A stretch of DNA of 64,000 bases from NCBI RefSeq assembly GCF_019042215.1, contig NZ_JAHQCS010000077.1:1-64000 (forward strand). Reading direction: 5' to 3'. The DNA is from Evansella tamaricis. Lineage in GTDB: Bacteria; Bacillota; Bacilli; Bacillales; Salisediminibacteriaceae. The position numbers and the translations under genes were made by a program. The notes below the pieces were generated by a model that saw only the letters and a program-made list of their open reading frames with translations, did not search any database and had not been told where the DNA came from. Position 1 is the stretch's first letter, and every line of letters starts with the position of its first letter. Positions 53,264 to 62,714 of this stretch are shown here, piece by piece.

Positions 53264-53851
53264 TTACGCATTCTCATACATTGAGTAATCAATATATCCG
53301 GTTATTTTATCTAAAGCGCCTTCATACATTTCCTGTACCATCATACAATCTGGGTGTTGCTGCGGGAATACACAGTTTTCAGAAGGTAAAATTCCGTATC
53401 TGCTGGAGGTTACAAACCCTACTTTGTTGTAAAAATCCGGATTACCTTCTACTGTCACGGCACGATAGCCCTGCTTTCTGACTTCTTTCATCCCAAGCAG
53501 CAGCATCTCTTTTCCAATACCTCGTCTAAAATAGTTTGCGTTCACTGCCACCGGTGCCAGCATCACAATATCCGTTTTTACAATATCTTTATCATAATTA
53601 CCTGCTTCAAATGTTCTTCCCAAGGGGAAATGAGAAAATAAAAAATGTCCGACAATACTCCCATCAAGCTCTGCAACAAATGACAGATCAGGAATGTAGT
53701 AGCGCCCAGCCCTTATTTCATTAATAAAAGCGATAATATTCGTGCCATCTGAGTACTCTGTGCCTTTTTGAAAGGATTCCATAACCAATGATGCAATGTC
53801 AGTATAGTCGCTATCCTTTTCCGGCCTGATAACAACTCCGTTCTCCCCCAT
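53264..53851 (-). CDS. GNAT family N-acetyltransferase (YhbS-like)
   Basis: A 195-residue acetyltransferase. VAVNANYFRRGIGKEMLLLGMKE carries the acetyl-CoA motif RxGIG, and AVTVEGNPDFYNKVGF is motif B. Similar to YhbS-type proteins. ATG follows AGAGGTAGAGGAT. Substrate unknown. Confidence 0.88.
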   Translation of the reverse strand: MGENGVVIRPEKDSDYTDIASLVMESFQKGTEYSDGTNIIAFINEIRAGRYYIPDLSFVAELDGSIVGHFLFSHFPLGRTFEAGNYDKDIVKTDIVMLAPVAVNANYFRRGIGKEMLLLGMKEVRKQGYRAVTVEGNPDFYNKVGFVTSSRYGILPSENCVFPQQHPDCMMVQEMYEGALDKITGYIDYSMYENA

Positions 53852-53964
53852 ATCCTCTACCTCTCTCCCGTTTATTGAAGCTCTCTTTAACTAATTTTAC
53901 CATATTAATAATAGATAGCCTCTTCCCGACCGCAATATTGTAGAAATAGTTGGTCTCTATCTAC

Positions 53965-56070
53965 CTAATTAGAAAGTTTTTCTATTTCAAACAACCTCGC
54001 AGTAAATCTATTTTTCATAGAAACAGATAGTTCCCCATTCGCTTTATTCCAACGCCAAGCTGAATTACCGTTTCGAGGATATGCTAGATCTACCTTGACA
54101 TCCTCTCCCATCAAATCCTTTAATGGGATCGAGATAACATGACTATCACTATTCATTCTCCAAACCGCCAAATAATATTTATTTTCGAATACAAGCCCAA
54201 CTGAATTCCAGCCGGAATAAAAAGATGGCATACCTAAAGGCCATAGGGATTTGGATTTAGGAATGTGTTCGCGAATGGTTTTATAATAACTAATAGCTTC
54301 TGAAACGAGTTTAAATCTGTCTTCTGAAATTTCAGCCAAATGTCCACTTTGATGAATCCGTAAGAGAATAGCATTAATCATGTTAAAAATCACTTCTTCC
54401 TCATCGCCATCTTGAAGTGGATACGACCAAACAGCACATTGTTCAGGGGTAACTAATGAAGAGGAAGCGGCAGCAATCACACCATTTTTCACATATTCAG
54501 TTTGATCACTTGTTGATTGAATACTATGTCTGCTTAAAAGGGCATAATCCATTCTCATTCCGCCACTGCCACAGTTTTCAATAATTAAATCTGGATACTT
54601 CATAAATAGTTCATCAAGCCATTTCAGATATGCTCTATTATGTTCTAACAATCCATCACCAAAACTATCAGAGTTCCTTTCCGTTCCGACGCCCGCGTTT
54701 ATATTATAGTCCATCTTAATATATCCAACACCATAGTCAGAAACTAAGCGGTCTATTACCTTATTAGCAAAATCTATTACATCAGGATTCCTAAAATCCA
54801 ACTGATATCTCGAGTGATCTATTACCCTTTTTCCATGCCGAAGAAAAAACCAATCATCAGGAACCTTGGAAGCTATATTAGAGTTAATACCCATAACCTC
54901 TATTTCGAGCCATAACCCTGGAATCATCCCTTTGTGTCGGATATAATCCATTACTTCGTGAATACCATTAGGAAAGCGTACTTTTGAAGGTAGCCATTCC
55001 CCTACACCATCCCACCATTCTCCATCCGAATACCACCCAGAATCAATACAATAGATTTCACAACCAGCCCGAGCTGCTGCATCGATTAGTGGAAGAATTT
55101 TTTCCGTCGTAGGATCGCCGAACAGGCAATTCATATAATCATTGAAAATAACAGGTAGAGTTTCGTTGTCTTTATTCGCACGACGAATTCTTCGTCGATA
55201 TTGATTTATTGCGTTTACACTTTCTTCTAACCCTCCCTCAACCACTCCAATTGCAACAGGTACTGTTTCAAAACTTTCTTCAGGATGAAGAGACTTCCAC
55301 CATTGATTTTCCGCTTCTGTAGGTCCGCTTAACTGTAAATATAATAACTCCTTCCTATCACTGATTTCCCAGTGCCATGATCCATGATGTTCAATTTGCC
55401 AAACTAAACTTGTTCCTACTTCTTTATTTTCAAACACTGCCATTGGGGCATACTCAGATGTTGACCATGTCCCCGTACTACTGTAAGCGATTCGTTTCAT
55501 TGAAAACTCATTAACGGAATGAAATCCTAATTCCGGTAATGTATATTCTTTCCACTGCGCTTCACCAAACCATGTATTATGGGGTATATGAAGTCTAACT
55601 TTATCATCACGTGTACTTAATCCTTCTTTATCAATACCGGTTAATGCAAACGAGGATATATACTCTAACCCTAATGGCTTCGAGCCAGAATTTGTAACTA
55701 CTGACCAACTTCTGATCATTGGAACTTTGTCAAAAAATTGTATATGGTAAGTCACATCCAGGTTAGTTAATTCGTCAATAAGGTAAATCTCTATCTTCCG
55801 CCCTTGGTCATTCCGTCCATCAGACCAATTAGAAAATGTTAATCGGTTACCTGGATTAGTACCAGTATGTTTTGATCCATGATGATCATTTTGATTTTCA
55901 CCTGATAAGTGAAGTTCGATTAGTCTAAATTTACTCCTTTTATTATCATTCCATTCTTTCTCTTCTATAAAAGGTTGAGTTCCAAAATGTAACAGTCTAA
56001 TATCTTTATCACTACTAATCTCCATTACTAAATATAGCTCGTTTTCATAAATGGTAATTCGCTCTGTCAT
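53965..56070 (-). CDS. GH36 alpha-galactosidase, first
   Basis: A 701-residue cytoplasmic glycosidase of family GH36/melibiase type. The nucleophile Asp lies in YIKMDYN (about residue 454), the acid/base Asp in STSDQTEY (about 522). The motif ENCGSGGMRMD and the substrate segment IDSGWYSDGEWWDG are also present. ATG at 56070 follows GGGAGTG; a TTG five codons earlier is less likely. It would release galactose from melibiose, raffinose and related sugars. It differs clearly from the second GH36 enzyme, so a different substrate preference is possible. Confidence 0.85.
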   Translation of the reverse strand: MTERITIYENELYLVMEISSDKDIRLLHFGTQPFIEEKEWNDNKRSKFRLIELHLSGENQNDHHGSKHTGTNPGNRLTFSNWSDGRNDQGRKIEIYLIDELTNLDVTYHIQFFDKVPMIRSWSVVTNSGSKPLGLEYISSFALTGIDKEGLSTRDDKVRLHIPHNTWFGEAQWKEYTLPELGFHSVNEFSMKRIAYSSTGTWSTSEYAPMAVFENKEVGTSLVWQIEHHGSWHWEISDRKELLYLQLSGPTEAENQWWKSLHPEESFETVPVAIGVVEGGLEESVNAINQYRRRIRRANKDNETLPVIFNDYMNCLFGDPTTEKILPLIDAAARAGCEIYCIDSGWYSDGEWWDGVGEWLPSKVRFPNGIHEVMDYIRHKGMIPGLWLEIEVMGINSNIASKVPDDWFFLRHGKRVIDHSRYQLDFRNPDVIDFANKVIDRLVSDYGVGYIKMDYNINAGVGTERNSDSFGDGLLEHNRAYLKWLDELFMKYPDLIIENCGSGGMRMDYALLSRHSIQSTSDQTEYVKNGVIAAASSSLVTPEQCAVWSYPLQDGDEEEVIFNMINAILLRIHQSGHLAEISEDRFKLVSEAISYYKTIREHIPKSKSLWPLGMPSFYSGWNSVGLVFENKYYLAVWRMNSDSHVISIPLKDLMGEDVKVDLAYPRNGNSAWRWNKANGELSVSMKNRFTARLFEIEKLSN

Positions 56071-56099
56071 GAGTTCCACTCCCAATTTATCCTTTTACT

Positions 56100-56178
56100 G
56101 CTCCAGCGGTCCATCGTCTGTCACTCGTCCCTGTTCCTTAAATACCAACGTATATAAATTAGTAGACATATTATTATC
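56100..56178. other. Intergenic region with repeat fragment
   Basis: CCAGCGGTCCATCGTCTGTCACTCGTCCCTG resembles the GGGACA-type intergenic palindromes; nothing else is recognised. Confidence 0.3.
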
Positions 56179-56220
56179 AAAAAAATAGCTGACTCCGTAC
56201 GAAAACACAGAAGTCAGCTA
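56179..56220 (-). terminator. Intrinsic terminator downstream of the LacI gene
   Basis: On the minus strand TAGCTGACT (56212-56220) pairs with AGTCAGCTA (56186-56194), followed by TTTTTTT. It separates the LacI gene from the first GH36 gene. Confidence 0.85.
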
Positions 56221-56375
56221 GAATGGATGGTTTACAATACATAAATGGACAAGTGGATTCCATATTCTTTATAAAATTTTGGAACCGCTTCTCTCATTGG
56301 TTATCAATCCATCTGATTAAAGATGATCCCATTCCACCTGTATTTTTTTCTGCTTTCCTTTAATGTAAATTTTAA

Positions 56376-57404
56376 CTAACCTAAACTTACTGCACTTTCT
56401 CTAATTATTAGTTTTGATGGAAATAACACATTTACCGGAATTTCCCTACCTTCAAAGCGGTCTAATAGCATATTCACCGCATACCTCCCCATTTCTTCTG
56501 TGTAAACCCTAACGGTAGTTAGCGACGGTTGAGTATACTGTGCTATATCAATGTCATTAAAGCTGACGATACTAATATCACTAGGTACATTTAACCCATC
56601 TTCATGAATGGCACGTATTGCACCAATGGCCATAGCGTCACTTGCAATAAAAAAAGCGGTTGGTATTGATTCTTTTTGCAATACATTTTTCATACTTTCA
56701 TAACCATCATTAATGAGAAAGCCTTCTGATAAATGTACATGATCAGGGTTATAAAGATTATTTTCGTTCATCGTTTCCTGGAAAACATTTTTTCTTGGAT
56801 TTGCTATTTCAGGACCTGATTGCCCACGATGCTCAATACCACCTATATAACCAATTTGCTGATGCCCTAATGAAAACAAATAGTTTAGTGCATTTTGGGT
56901 TGCATTGTAGTAATCAATTCCAACACTATCGAATTCACCATTATTGGAAAGATTATTTATATAAACAATATACGAACCGAACAACTCATATAACTCTCTT
57001 TCCTCATTTTCATCTGGTCCACCAACAAATATGACACCATCTAATTCCCTTAGTTCATTTTCGTCACCTATCTTGCCATCGCCAAGATGAATGATTTTTC
57101 GAATAGAGATTCCTTTACGATTACATTCCTTTTCAATCCCTTTACGTATGGACATAAAATAAATATCTTCCCACTCATATTGTTGAGAACAATACATTAA
57201 AATACCAATATTTTTTTTCACTTTCTGGTTTACTCGTTGTGATTTTCTTTTTCTAATCGGTACATATTCCAGTTGTTTTGCTAAGTCCAATATTCGCTGA
57301 CGTGTTTCCGTTGATACGCTCATATTCTTATCGTTGTTAAGAACCCTTGAAACGGTAGCGGTAGAAACCTTTGCAGCTTTTGCAATATCGTTTATGGTCA
57401 CCAT
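56376..57404 (-). CDS. LacI-family transcriptional repressor
   Basis: A 342-residue regulator. MVTINDIAKAAKVSTATVSRVLNN is the LacI helix-turn-helix with hinge, followed by a periplasmic-binding-like effector domain (HQQIGYIGGIEHRG, IPTAFFIASDAMAIGAI). ATG at 57404 is chosen for GAGGTG eight bases upstream; a GTG three codons earlier falls within the ribosome site. It most likely represses the alpha-galactoside genes, with melibiose or galactose as inducer; no operator could be read with confidence. Confidence 0.93.
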   Translation of the reverse strand: MVTINDIAKAAKVSTATVSRVLNNDKNMSVSTETRQRILDLAKQLEYVPIRKRKSQRVNQKVKKNIGILMYCSQQYEWEDIYFMSIRKGIEKECNRKGISIRKIIHLGDGKIGDENELRELDGVIFVGGPDENEERELYELFGSYIVYINNLSNNGEFDSVGIDYYNATQNALNYLFSLGHQQIGYIGGIEHRGQSGPEIANPRKNVFQETMNENNLYNPDHVHLSEGFLINDGYESMKNVLQKESIPTAFFIASDAMAIGAIRAIHEDGLNVPSDISIVSFNDIDIAQYTQPSLTTVRVYTEEMGRYAVNMLLDRFEGREIPVNVLFPSKLIIRESAVSLG

Positions 57405-57611
57405 CCAGCACACCTCATTATTTAGTAAACTTTACTTAATAGTATCATGTAGGTAAAAAGAATTAAATAATAATTTCCAATATATCCAAATGTTCTACAT
57501 TTTCTTTGTTTCTTATCATAAATTTACTGTTTTTTTAAGAGAAACTCTACATCACATATAAGAACACGTTTATGGTATAATTTACTTAAAATTCTCTAGG
57601 GAGAAATGTAA

Positions 57612-58523
57612 ATGAAGACCAAATTTACTAATTCCGCGCGATATAAATGTTTAGAATATTTGAAAAAAAATTCTTATGATTTATACCTGTGTTATTGTGG
57701 AATAGAAGAATGCGATCCCAATCACTCTTATGGCCCAATAAGTCGTAATGAGTATTTATTACATTACGTTATTAAAGGGAAAGGTATATTTAAAGCAGAT
57801 GGAAAGACTTATCATATTGGTGAAAATGAGGCTTTCTTAATCTACCCTTCCGAAACTACATATTATGAGGCAGACAAATATGACCCGTGGACATATTTGT
57901 GGATTGGATTTGACGGTATAAAAGCAGAAACGTCTTTAATAAACGCTTCCTTTACTGAAGAAAATCGTGTCAGTAAATTTGACTGTGGTGAAACCTTAAT
58001 ACACTATGTAAATGGAATGTTAAATGCGAGCAAACTTACGTATTCCAATGAACTTAAACGAGAAGGTTATCTCTTTATGTTTCTTTCTGCTCTAATACAA
58101 GAAAAGACGGATAAGAAAAGTAACTCTCAAAATCCCGAAGTCTATGATTATCCTTTTCATGTTTATGTTGAGCACGCTCTTGATTTTATCTCTCATAATT
58201 ATGAGAGAAACATAAAAGTTATTGATATAGCAGATTATATTGGAATCAATCGAAGTTACTTAACTACTATTTTCAAGAAAAGCTTAAAAGAATCTCCACA
58301 AGAATATTTAGTTAAATATAGACTTGAAAAGGCATGTACTCTCTTGAAAACAACAGACTTACTAGTTAATGAAATTGCTGCAAATGTCGGTTATCACAAC
58401 GCATTAACCTTTTCTAAGGTTTTTAAAAGTTATTATAAGATGAGCCCAAAGACGTACCGGAAACAACATCAGGATCCCGTATTTTCGAACGATAAATCCC
58501 AAAAAATTGATGTAGAACAATAA
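57612..58523 (+). CDS. AraC-family regulator with cupin sensor
   Basis: A 303-residue regulator. Residues 15-120 are an AraC-type cupin ligand-binding domain (YLLHYVIKGKGIFKADG). Residues 195-290 have two helix-turn-helices (IKVIDIADYIGINRSYLTTI and LLVNEIAANVGYHNALTFSK). The layout matches MsmR and RafR activators of raffinose/melibiose operons. ATG follows AGGGAGAAATGTAA. It is divergent from the LacI gene and convergent with the second GH36 gene. Both regulators may control the import genes. Confidence 0.9.
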   Translation: MKTKFTNSARYKCLEYLKKNSYDLYLCYCGIEECDPNHSYGPISRNEYLLHYVIKGKGIFKADGKTYHIGENEAFLIYPSETTYYEADKYDPWTYLWIGFDGIKAETSLINASFTEENRVSKFDCGETLIHYVNGMLNASKLTYSNELKREGYLFMFLSALIQEKTDKKSNSQNPEVYDYPFHVYVEHALDFISHNYERNIKVIDIADYIGINRSYLTTIFKKSLKESPQEYLVKYRLEKACTLLKTTDLLVNEIAANVGYHNALTFSKVFKSYYKMSPKTYRKQHQDPVFSNDKSQKIDVEQ

Positions 58524-58544
58524 TAACGCGTTCTACATCAATTT
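58504..58544. terminator. Bidirectional terminator between the AraC and GH36 genes
   Basis: AAATTGATGTAGAAC (58504-58518) pairs exactly with GTTCTACATCAATTT (58530-58544). Plus-strand flank TTGGGTTTT; on the minus strand TTTTTT follows. The left arm lies in the last codons of the AraC gene. Confidence 0.82.
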
Positions 58545-58557
58545 TGGGTTTTCAGTT

Positions 58558-60780
58558 TTAGTTCAATGCCTCAATCTCTTTTAGAACAAATATGGCAGAA
58601 GAGAAATCACCGGCGTTTGCACAAAAATCTTTATCCTCAATAATAATCCCTACTTGCATTAGTTCATCTCCATAGTGGATACGGCTAGGATTCCCATTCA
58701 AACTATATTGTTTGTTAGGATCTAAACCTTGTAGTTTTAGACGTTTCCAACTGTCGTTAGGTACATTTAACACTTTATAGTACCCAACGATTGCCTTTGA
58801 CTTGTCTTCGGCAACAACACTCCAGGCGGTTACTTGCCCTTCAAAAGGGCTTAAATGTCGGTAGAAGGTGCCATTCATTAACAGTTCTCTATGGGACTTA
58901 TAAAATTCTATTTGATCTTTCACTTTTTCTTTTTCTTCAACTGATAATGTATTCAAGTCCATCTCATACCCAAAAGCACCAAAATAGGCCACATTTGCTC
59001 TCGTTTCGATTGGGGTTATTCTACCAACTTGATGATTTGGAACTGCAGACACGTGTGCTCCCATACTACTTACGGGGTAAACAAAAGAAGTACCATATTG
59101 TATTTTTAAACGTTCAACCGCATCCGTATCATCACTAGTCCATCCTTGTGGAGCGTAATATAGTATACCTGGATCAAACCTTGCTCCACCACTCGAGCAT
59201 GATTCAAACAAAATATATGGAAACCTTGCAATTAACCTTTCATATAAAGAATACACACCAAGTACATATTTATGAAATGTCTTCCCTTGATCCTCCGCTG
59301 TTTTATCATTTGAAAAACACTCTGTGATATATCTGTTCATATCCCATTTCACATAAGAAATTTTTGATTCACTTAAGACTTTTTCCATTAATCCATAGAT
59401 ATAATCAACCACTTCTTTTCTCGAAAAATCTAATACATATTGATTACGAGAAGGAGACGAACGTCGGTTCGGAGTCGAAATAATCCAATCTGGGTGGTTA
59501 CGGTATAAGTCACTATCCTTGTTTACCATCTCCGGTTCAAACCATAGACCAAATTTTAATCCCATCTCATCTACTTTATTCGCTAGTCCAGTAATACCTT
59601 CTGGTAGTTTATTAAAATTGGTTACATACCAGTCTCCTAATCCAGCTTTATCATGGTTACGACTCCCAAACCAACCATCATCCAACACAAATAGTTCCGC
59701 ACCTAATTCTTTTCCTGCACTAGCTATACTTAGAATTTTCTCCACTGTAAAATCCATTTCTGTCGCTTCCCAATTATTAATTACCGTTGGTCTCGGTTTT
59801 TCACGCCAATAGCCTCGAGCTAACCTTGAACGATATAAGTTATGAAAAGACTGGCTCATTTTGTTTAATCCTTGCGAAGAATACACCATTACCACTTCAG
59901 GTGTTTGGAATTCTTCCCCATCCTCTAGAGGCCATTCAAAGGTATCTGGATGTATACCTATAAGAACTCTCGTTCGATCAAATGTATCCACCTCTACTTG
60001 TTCCAAATGATTACCGCTATAAATAAAACTGAATCCATAAACTTCACCATTGGTTTCGTCAGTATTAGGCCTTTTTAAAGCAATGAAAGGATTATGATCT
60101 GCGCTACTTGTTCCCGTCATGCTGTGAATTCCTTGAGTACCTTGTTCTAATTTTCTCACTTTCACATGTCGTTCTCTACTCCACGCTCCTGCTAGGTGCA
60201 CCATTTCAAAATCACTGTCTGGTAAGTCCACTGCGGCACTCATTGTTCTCGTAAGAATGACTTTACTGTTCCCTTTATGAATAAATCTTGTATTTCTAGT
60301 AATAACCGGCCTGTTTTCATAGATGCTATAGCTAAGAACTATTTCTGTATTAATTAGGCTATCATACAAGGTAATTTCAAGTGTTGTTGCTTCCGTTTGC
60401 TCCTCTACATATGTTGCCGGTAAACCATCTAGCTTTTTCTTCCCCGCAAATATTTTATGGGAGTGATATTCAAAATTGGTTACTCTGCTTCCATTTTCTT
60501 GTTTAATTTCAAATGCAGGATACCTAAAATCGGTAGTCCCATACGATGGATATTCTTGCTTTGTATGTTGAAGTGATAATTTGTAGTCATTCTCGAATAC
60601 ATATGCGCTCAAGGGTTTTAGGTCTCCTTGTAGCAGATGTGCAAAAGTATTTCGATCACGTAATCTCTTTCCATAATACAAATTTCCAAGTTGATTGTTT
60701 TCTAAGATTTTTATGATATAACTAACTTCATTGTTATAAATATGAAACTCTTTCGATTCTTCATGAAATACTATAGCCAT
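58558..60780 (-). CDS. GH36 alpha-galactosidase, second (AgaA/AgaB type)
   Basis: A 740-residue alpha-galactosidase close in length and motifs to the Geobacillus AgaA/AgaB enzymes. Nucleophile Asp480 in VKWDMNRYITE, acid/base Asp550 in GWTSDDTDA, plus FVLDDGWFGSRN and SSGGARFDPG. It hydrolyses alpha-1,6-galactosides such as raffinose, stachyose and melibiose after import. No signal peptide. AGGAGGTAAACT precedes the ATG. It lies 36 bases downstream of the second permease gene, in the ABC operon. Confidence 0.95.
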   Translation of the reverse strand: MAIVFHEESKEFHIYNNEVSYIIKILENNQLGNLYYGKRLRDRNTFAHLLQGDLKPLSAYVFENDYKLSLQHTKQEYPSYGTTDFRYPAFEIKQENGSRVTNFEYHSHKIFAGKKKLDGLPATYVEEQTEATTLEITLYDSLINTEIVLSYSIYENRPVITRNTRFIHKGNSKVILTRTMSAAVDLPDSDFEMVHLAGAWSRERHVKVRKLEQGTQGIHSMTGTSSADHNPFIALKRPNTDETNGEVYGFSFIYSGNHLEQVEVDTFDRTRVLIGIHPDTFEWPLEDGEEFQTPEVVMVYSSQGLNKMSQSFHNLYRSRLARGYWREKPRPTVINNWEATEMDFTVEKILSIASAGKELGAELFVLDDGWFGSRNHDKAGLGDWYVTNFNKLPEGITGLANKVDEMGLKFGLWFEPEMVNKDSDLYRNHPDWIISTPNRRSSPSRNQYVLDFSRKEVVDYIYGLMEKVLSESKISYVKWDMNRYITECFSNDKTAEDQGKTFHKYVLGVYSLYERLIARFPYILFESCSSGGARFDPGILYYAPQGWTSDDTDAVERLKIQYGTSFVYPVSSMGAHVSAVPNHQVGRITPIETRANVAYFGAFGYEMDLNTLSVEEKEKVKDQIEFYKSHRELLMNGTFYRHLSPFEGQVTAWSVVAEDKSKAIVGYYKVLNVPNDSWKRLKLQGLDPNKQYSLNGNPSRIHYGDELMQVGIIIEDKDFCANAGDFSSAIFVLKEIEALN

Positions 60781-60816
60781 AGTTTACCTCCTGTCTTGAA
60801 TCGTTCCTGTATAGAT

Positions 60817-61653
60817 TTAGAGTTTGCCGCCAGATGTGGAAATACCTTCGATAAATTTTCTTTGGAATACTAAATACACCGCTAACATTGGCCAAATAGC
60901 AAGTACAGCAGCAGCCATTAGTTGAGGATAATGAATGGAATAAGCCCCCTGAATTCTGGCTAATGCTGATGCTAAAACTGCTGAATTAGGTTCAGAATTA
61001 ATGATAAGAGGCCACATTAAATCTTTAAATGCGAATAAAGCAGTAAAAATACCAAGTGCAATTAATCCTGATCTCACTAATGGAAGCATAATATGTAAAA
61101 ATATTTGTCCAATATTTGCTCCATCTAATATCGCTGCCTCTTCTAGTTCTTTTGGAAGTTGCATAAAAAACTGCCTTAATAAAAATGTCCCAAATGCACT
61201 GACGAGACCTGGAAAAACGAGAGCGAATATGGTGTTTCTCATTCCTAGGGCATCCACCATTAAATATTGTGGAATGATAAATATTTGTACAGGGACCATC
61301 ATTTGAAATAGAACCAAACCAAAAAAGAAATCTCTACCTGGAAAGGTTAGTCTGGCAAAAGCGAACGCTGCCATTGCACTAAACATGACACCACAAACAA
61401 CTCGCCAAAACATCATCGCTAACGTATTATAATATAGCCTAATAAAATTATTCTGTTCTAATACGGTAGCAAAGTTCTCCCATCTCCACTCACTGGGAAA
61501 GAAGACAAATGGATTCATTGATGTGGATTCTGTTACCGTTTTAAAAGCAGTTAATACCATCCATATAAAAGGGAAAACCATTATAAATGCTCCGATAATC
61601 AAAAACGTGTGGATAGCAATACTTTTATATAATTTTTTCCGTGTTGAATTCAT
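60817..61653 (-). CDS. Sugar ABC transporter permease (MsmG-like)
   Basis: A 278-residue permease with six hydrophobic helices and the EAA motif EEAAILDGANIGQIFLH that contacts the ATPase. The C-terminal end QRKFIEGISTSGGKL is typical of the CUT1 MalG/MsmG family. ATG at 61653 follows AAGGTGATTGATC; a TTG two codons upstream is less likely. It starts 15 bases after the other permease gene. Confidence 0.93.
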   Translation of the reverse strand: MNSTRKKLYKSIAIHTFLIIGAFIMVFPFIWMVLTAFKTVTESTSMNPFVFFPSEWRWENFATVLEQNNFIRLYYNTLAMMFWRVVCGVMFSAMAAFAFARLTFPGRDFFFGLVLFQMMVPVQIFIIPQYLMVDALGMRNTIFALVFPGLVSAFGTFLLRQFFMQLPKELEEAAILDGANIGQIFLHIMLPLVRSGLIALGIFTALFAFKDLMWPLIINSEPNSAVLASALARIQGAYSIHYPQLMAAAVLAIWPMLAVYLVFQRKFIEGISTSGGKL

Positions 61654-61668
61654 GATCAATCACCTTCT

Positions 61669-62586
61669 TCATCTATAATTAACCCATTTTTTCTGTGCTT
61701 TCATTTGTAATACGGTAATGATCATAATTATGGCTAGAAGTAACATAACAATAGCTGAACCATATCCTCTTTCACCATATTTAAATGAATTATTGTAGAA
61801 TAAATAAACTAAAGAAACGGTGTTGTCATATGCCGGGCTTGCAACATCAATCATCATATAAATAAAATCAAATACTTGCATTGATTGAATTATCGTTGTT
61901 ACTGTTATAAAGAATAACGTCGGGGAAAGAAGTGGTATCGTTATATGGAAGAATTTAGATACTGGGCCGGCACCGTCAATAACGGAAGCTTCATAGTAGT
62001 CTTTTGGTATTTCTTGTAATCCGGCAAGCATAAGGACAACATTGTACCCAATAATACTCCAAATTCCTATAATTACTATAGATATAAGGGCTACATTAGG
62101 ATTATTAATCCAATCCACCCGTCCAAGCCCAAGCCAATCCATCAAGTAGTTTAGTAAACCAAATTCTCTGTTGTACAACCACTTCCAGACCATCGTTACT
62201 GCAGCTGGAGCGGCAATCATTGGGATAAAATAAATAGTACGATAGGTAGTTCTCGCAAAAATTTTTTCATTTAAAAGTACAGCAATAACAAGAGATATTG
62301 AAATAGAAATAGGAATTACAAGACCCGTATATAGTAAAGTATTAGCTGTCGCACGCCACACCTGTGCATCGTTAAACAGCCTTACATAGTTATCAAATCC
62401 TATGAATACATTCCCCCGACCAAAAGCCCCTGTTCTAAAAAAACTTAAGTACATGGTCTGAATAATCGGTATTAAATTTAGTATTATAAGACCAACAATT
62501 GTAGGAGCAATGAAAAACCATCCCCAAAACCATTCGTTCACTTGCCTTTTTGTTGGTTTTCGCTTTGAAATACTATAGTTGAACAT
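61669..62586 (-). CDS. Sugar ABC transporter permease (MsmF-like)
   Basis: A 305-residue permease with six hydrophobic helices and the EAA-type loop YYEASVIDGAGPVSKFFH. Belongs to the CUT1 family (MalF/MsmF) and pairs with the MsmG-like gene downstream. Ribosome site AAGTAGGAGATGAGTAA. A stable hairpin lies in the gap upstream, after the binding-protein gene. Confidence 0.93.
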   Translation of the reverse strand: MFNYSISKRKPTKRQVNEWFWGWFFIAPTIVGLIILNLIPIIQTMYLSFFRTGAFGRGNVFIGFDNYVRLFNDAQVWRATANTLLYTGLVIPISISISLVIAVLLNEKIFARTTYRTIYFIPMIAAPAAVTMVWKWLYNREFGLLNYLMDWLGLGRVDWINNPNVALISIVIIGIWSIIGYNVVLMLAGLQEIPKDYYEASVIDGAGPVSKFFHITIPLLSPTLFFITVTTIIQSMQVFDFIYMMIDVASPAYDNTVSLVYLFYNNSFKYGERGYGSAIVMLLLAIIMIITVLQMKAQKKWVNYR

Positions 62587-62669
62587 TTACTCATCTCCTA
62601 CTTATAAAAAAAATGGTATAATATCATTTTTCTAATGCCCATGGATGGAAAATTTTAATATCATTGTTA

Positions 62670-62698
62670 TTACGGCAACAGTGACCCTGTTGCCGTAA
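62670..62698. promoter_or_regulatory. Perfect hairpin between binding-protein and permease genes
   Basis: TTACGGCAACAG (62670-62681) pairs exactly with CTGTTGCCGTAA (62687-62698) around a 5-base loop. It lies 16 bases after the binding-protein stop. No T-run follows, so it probably protects the upstream message or partly stops transcription. Confidence 0.7.
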
Positions 62699-62714
62699 CG
62701 GTTTATTTCAAATT

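Noticed and set aside
59519-59812. Plus-strand frame inside the second GH36 gene
   Set aside because: Antisense shadow of conserved alpha-galactosidase codons.
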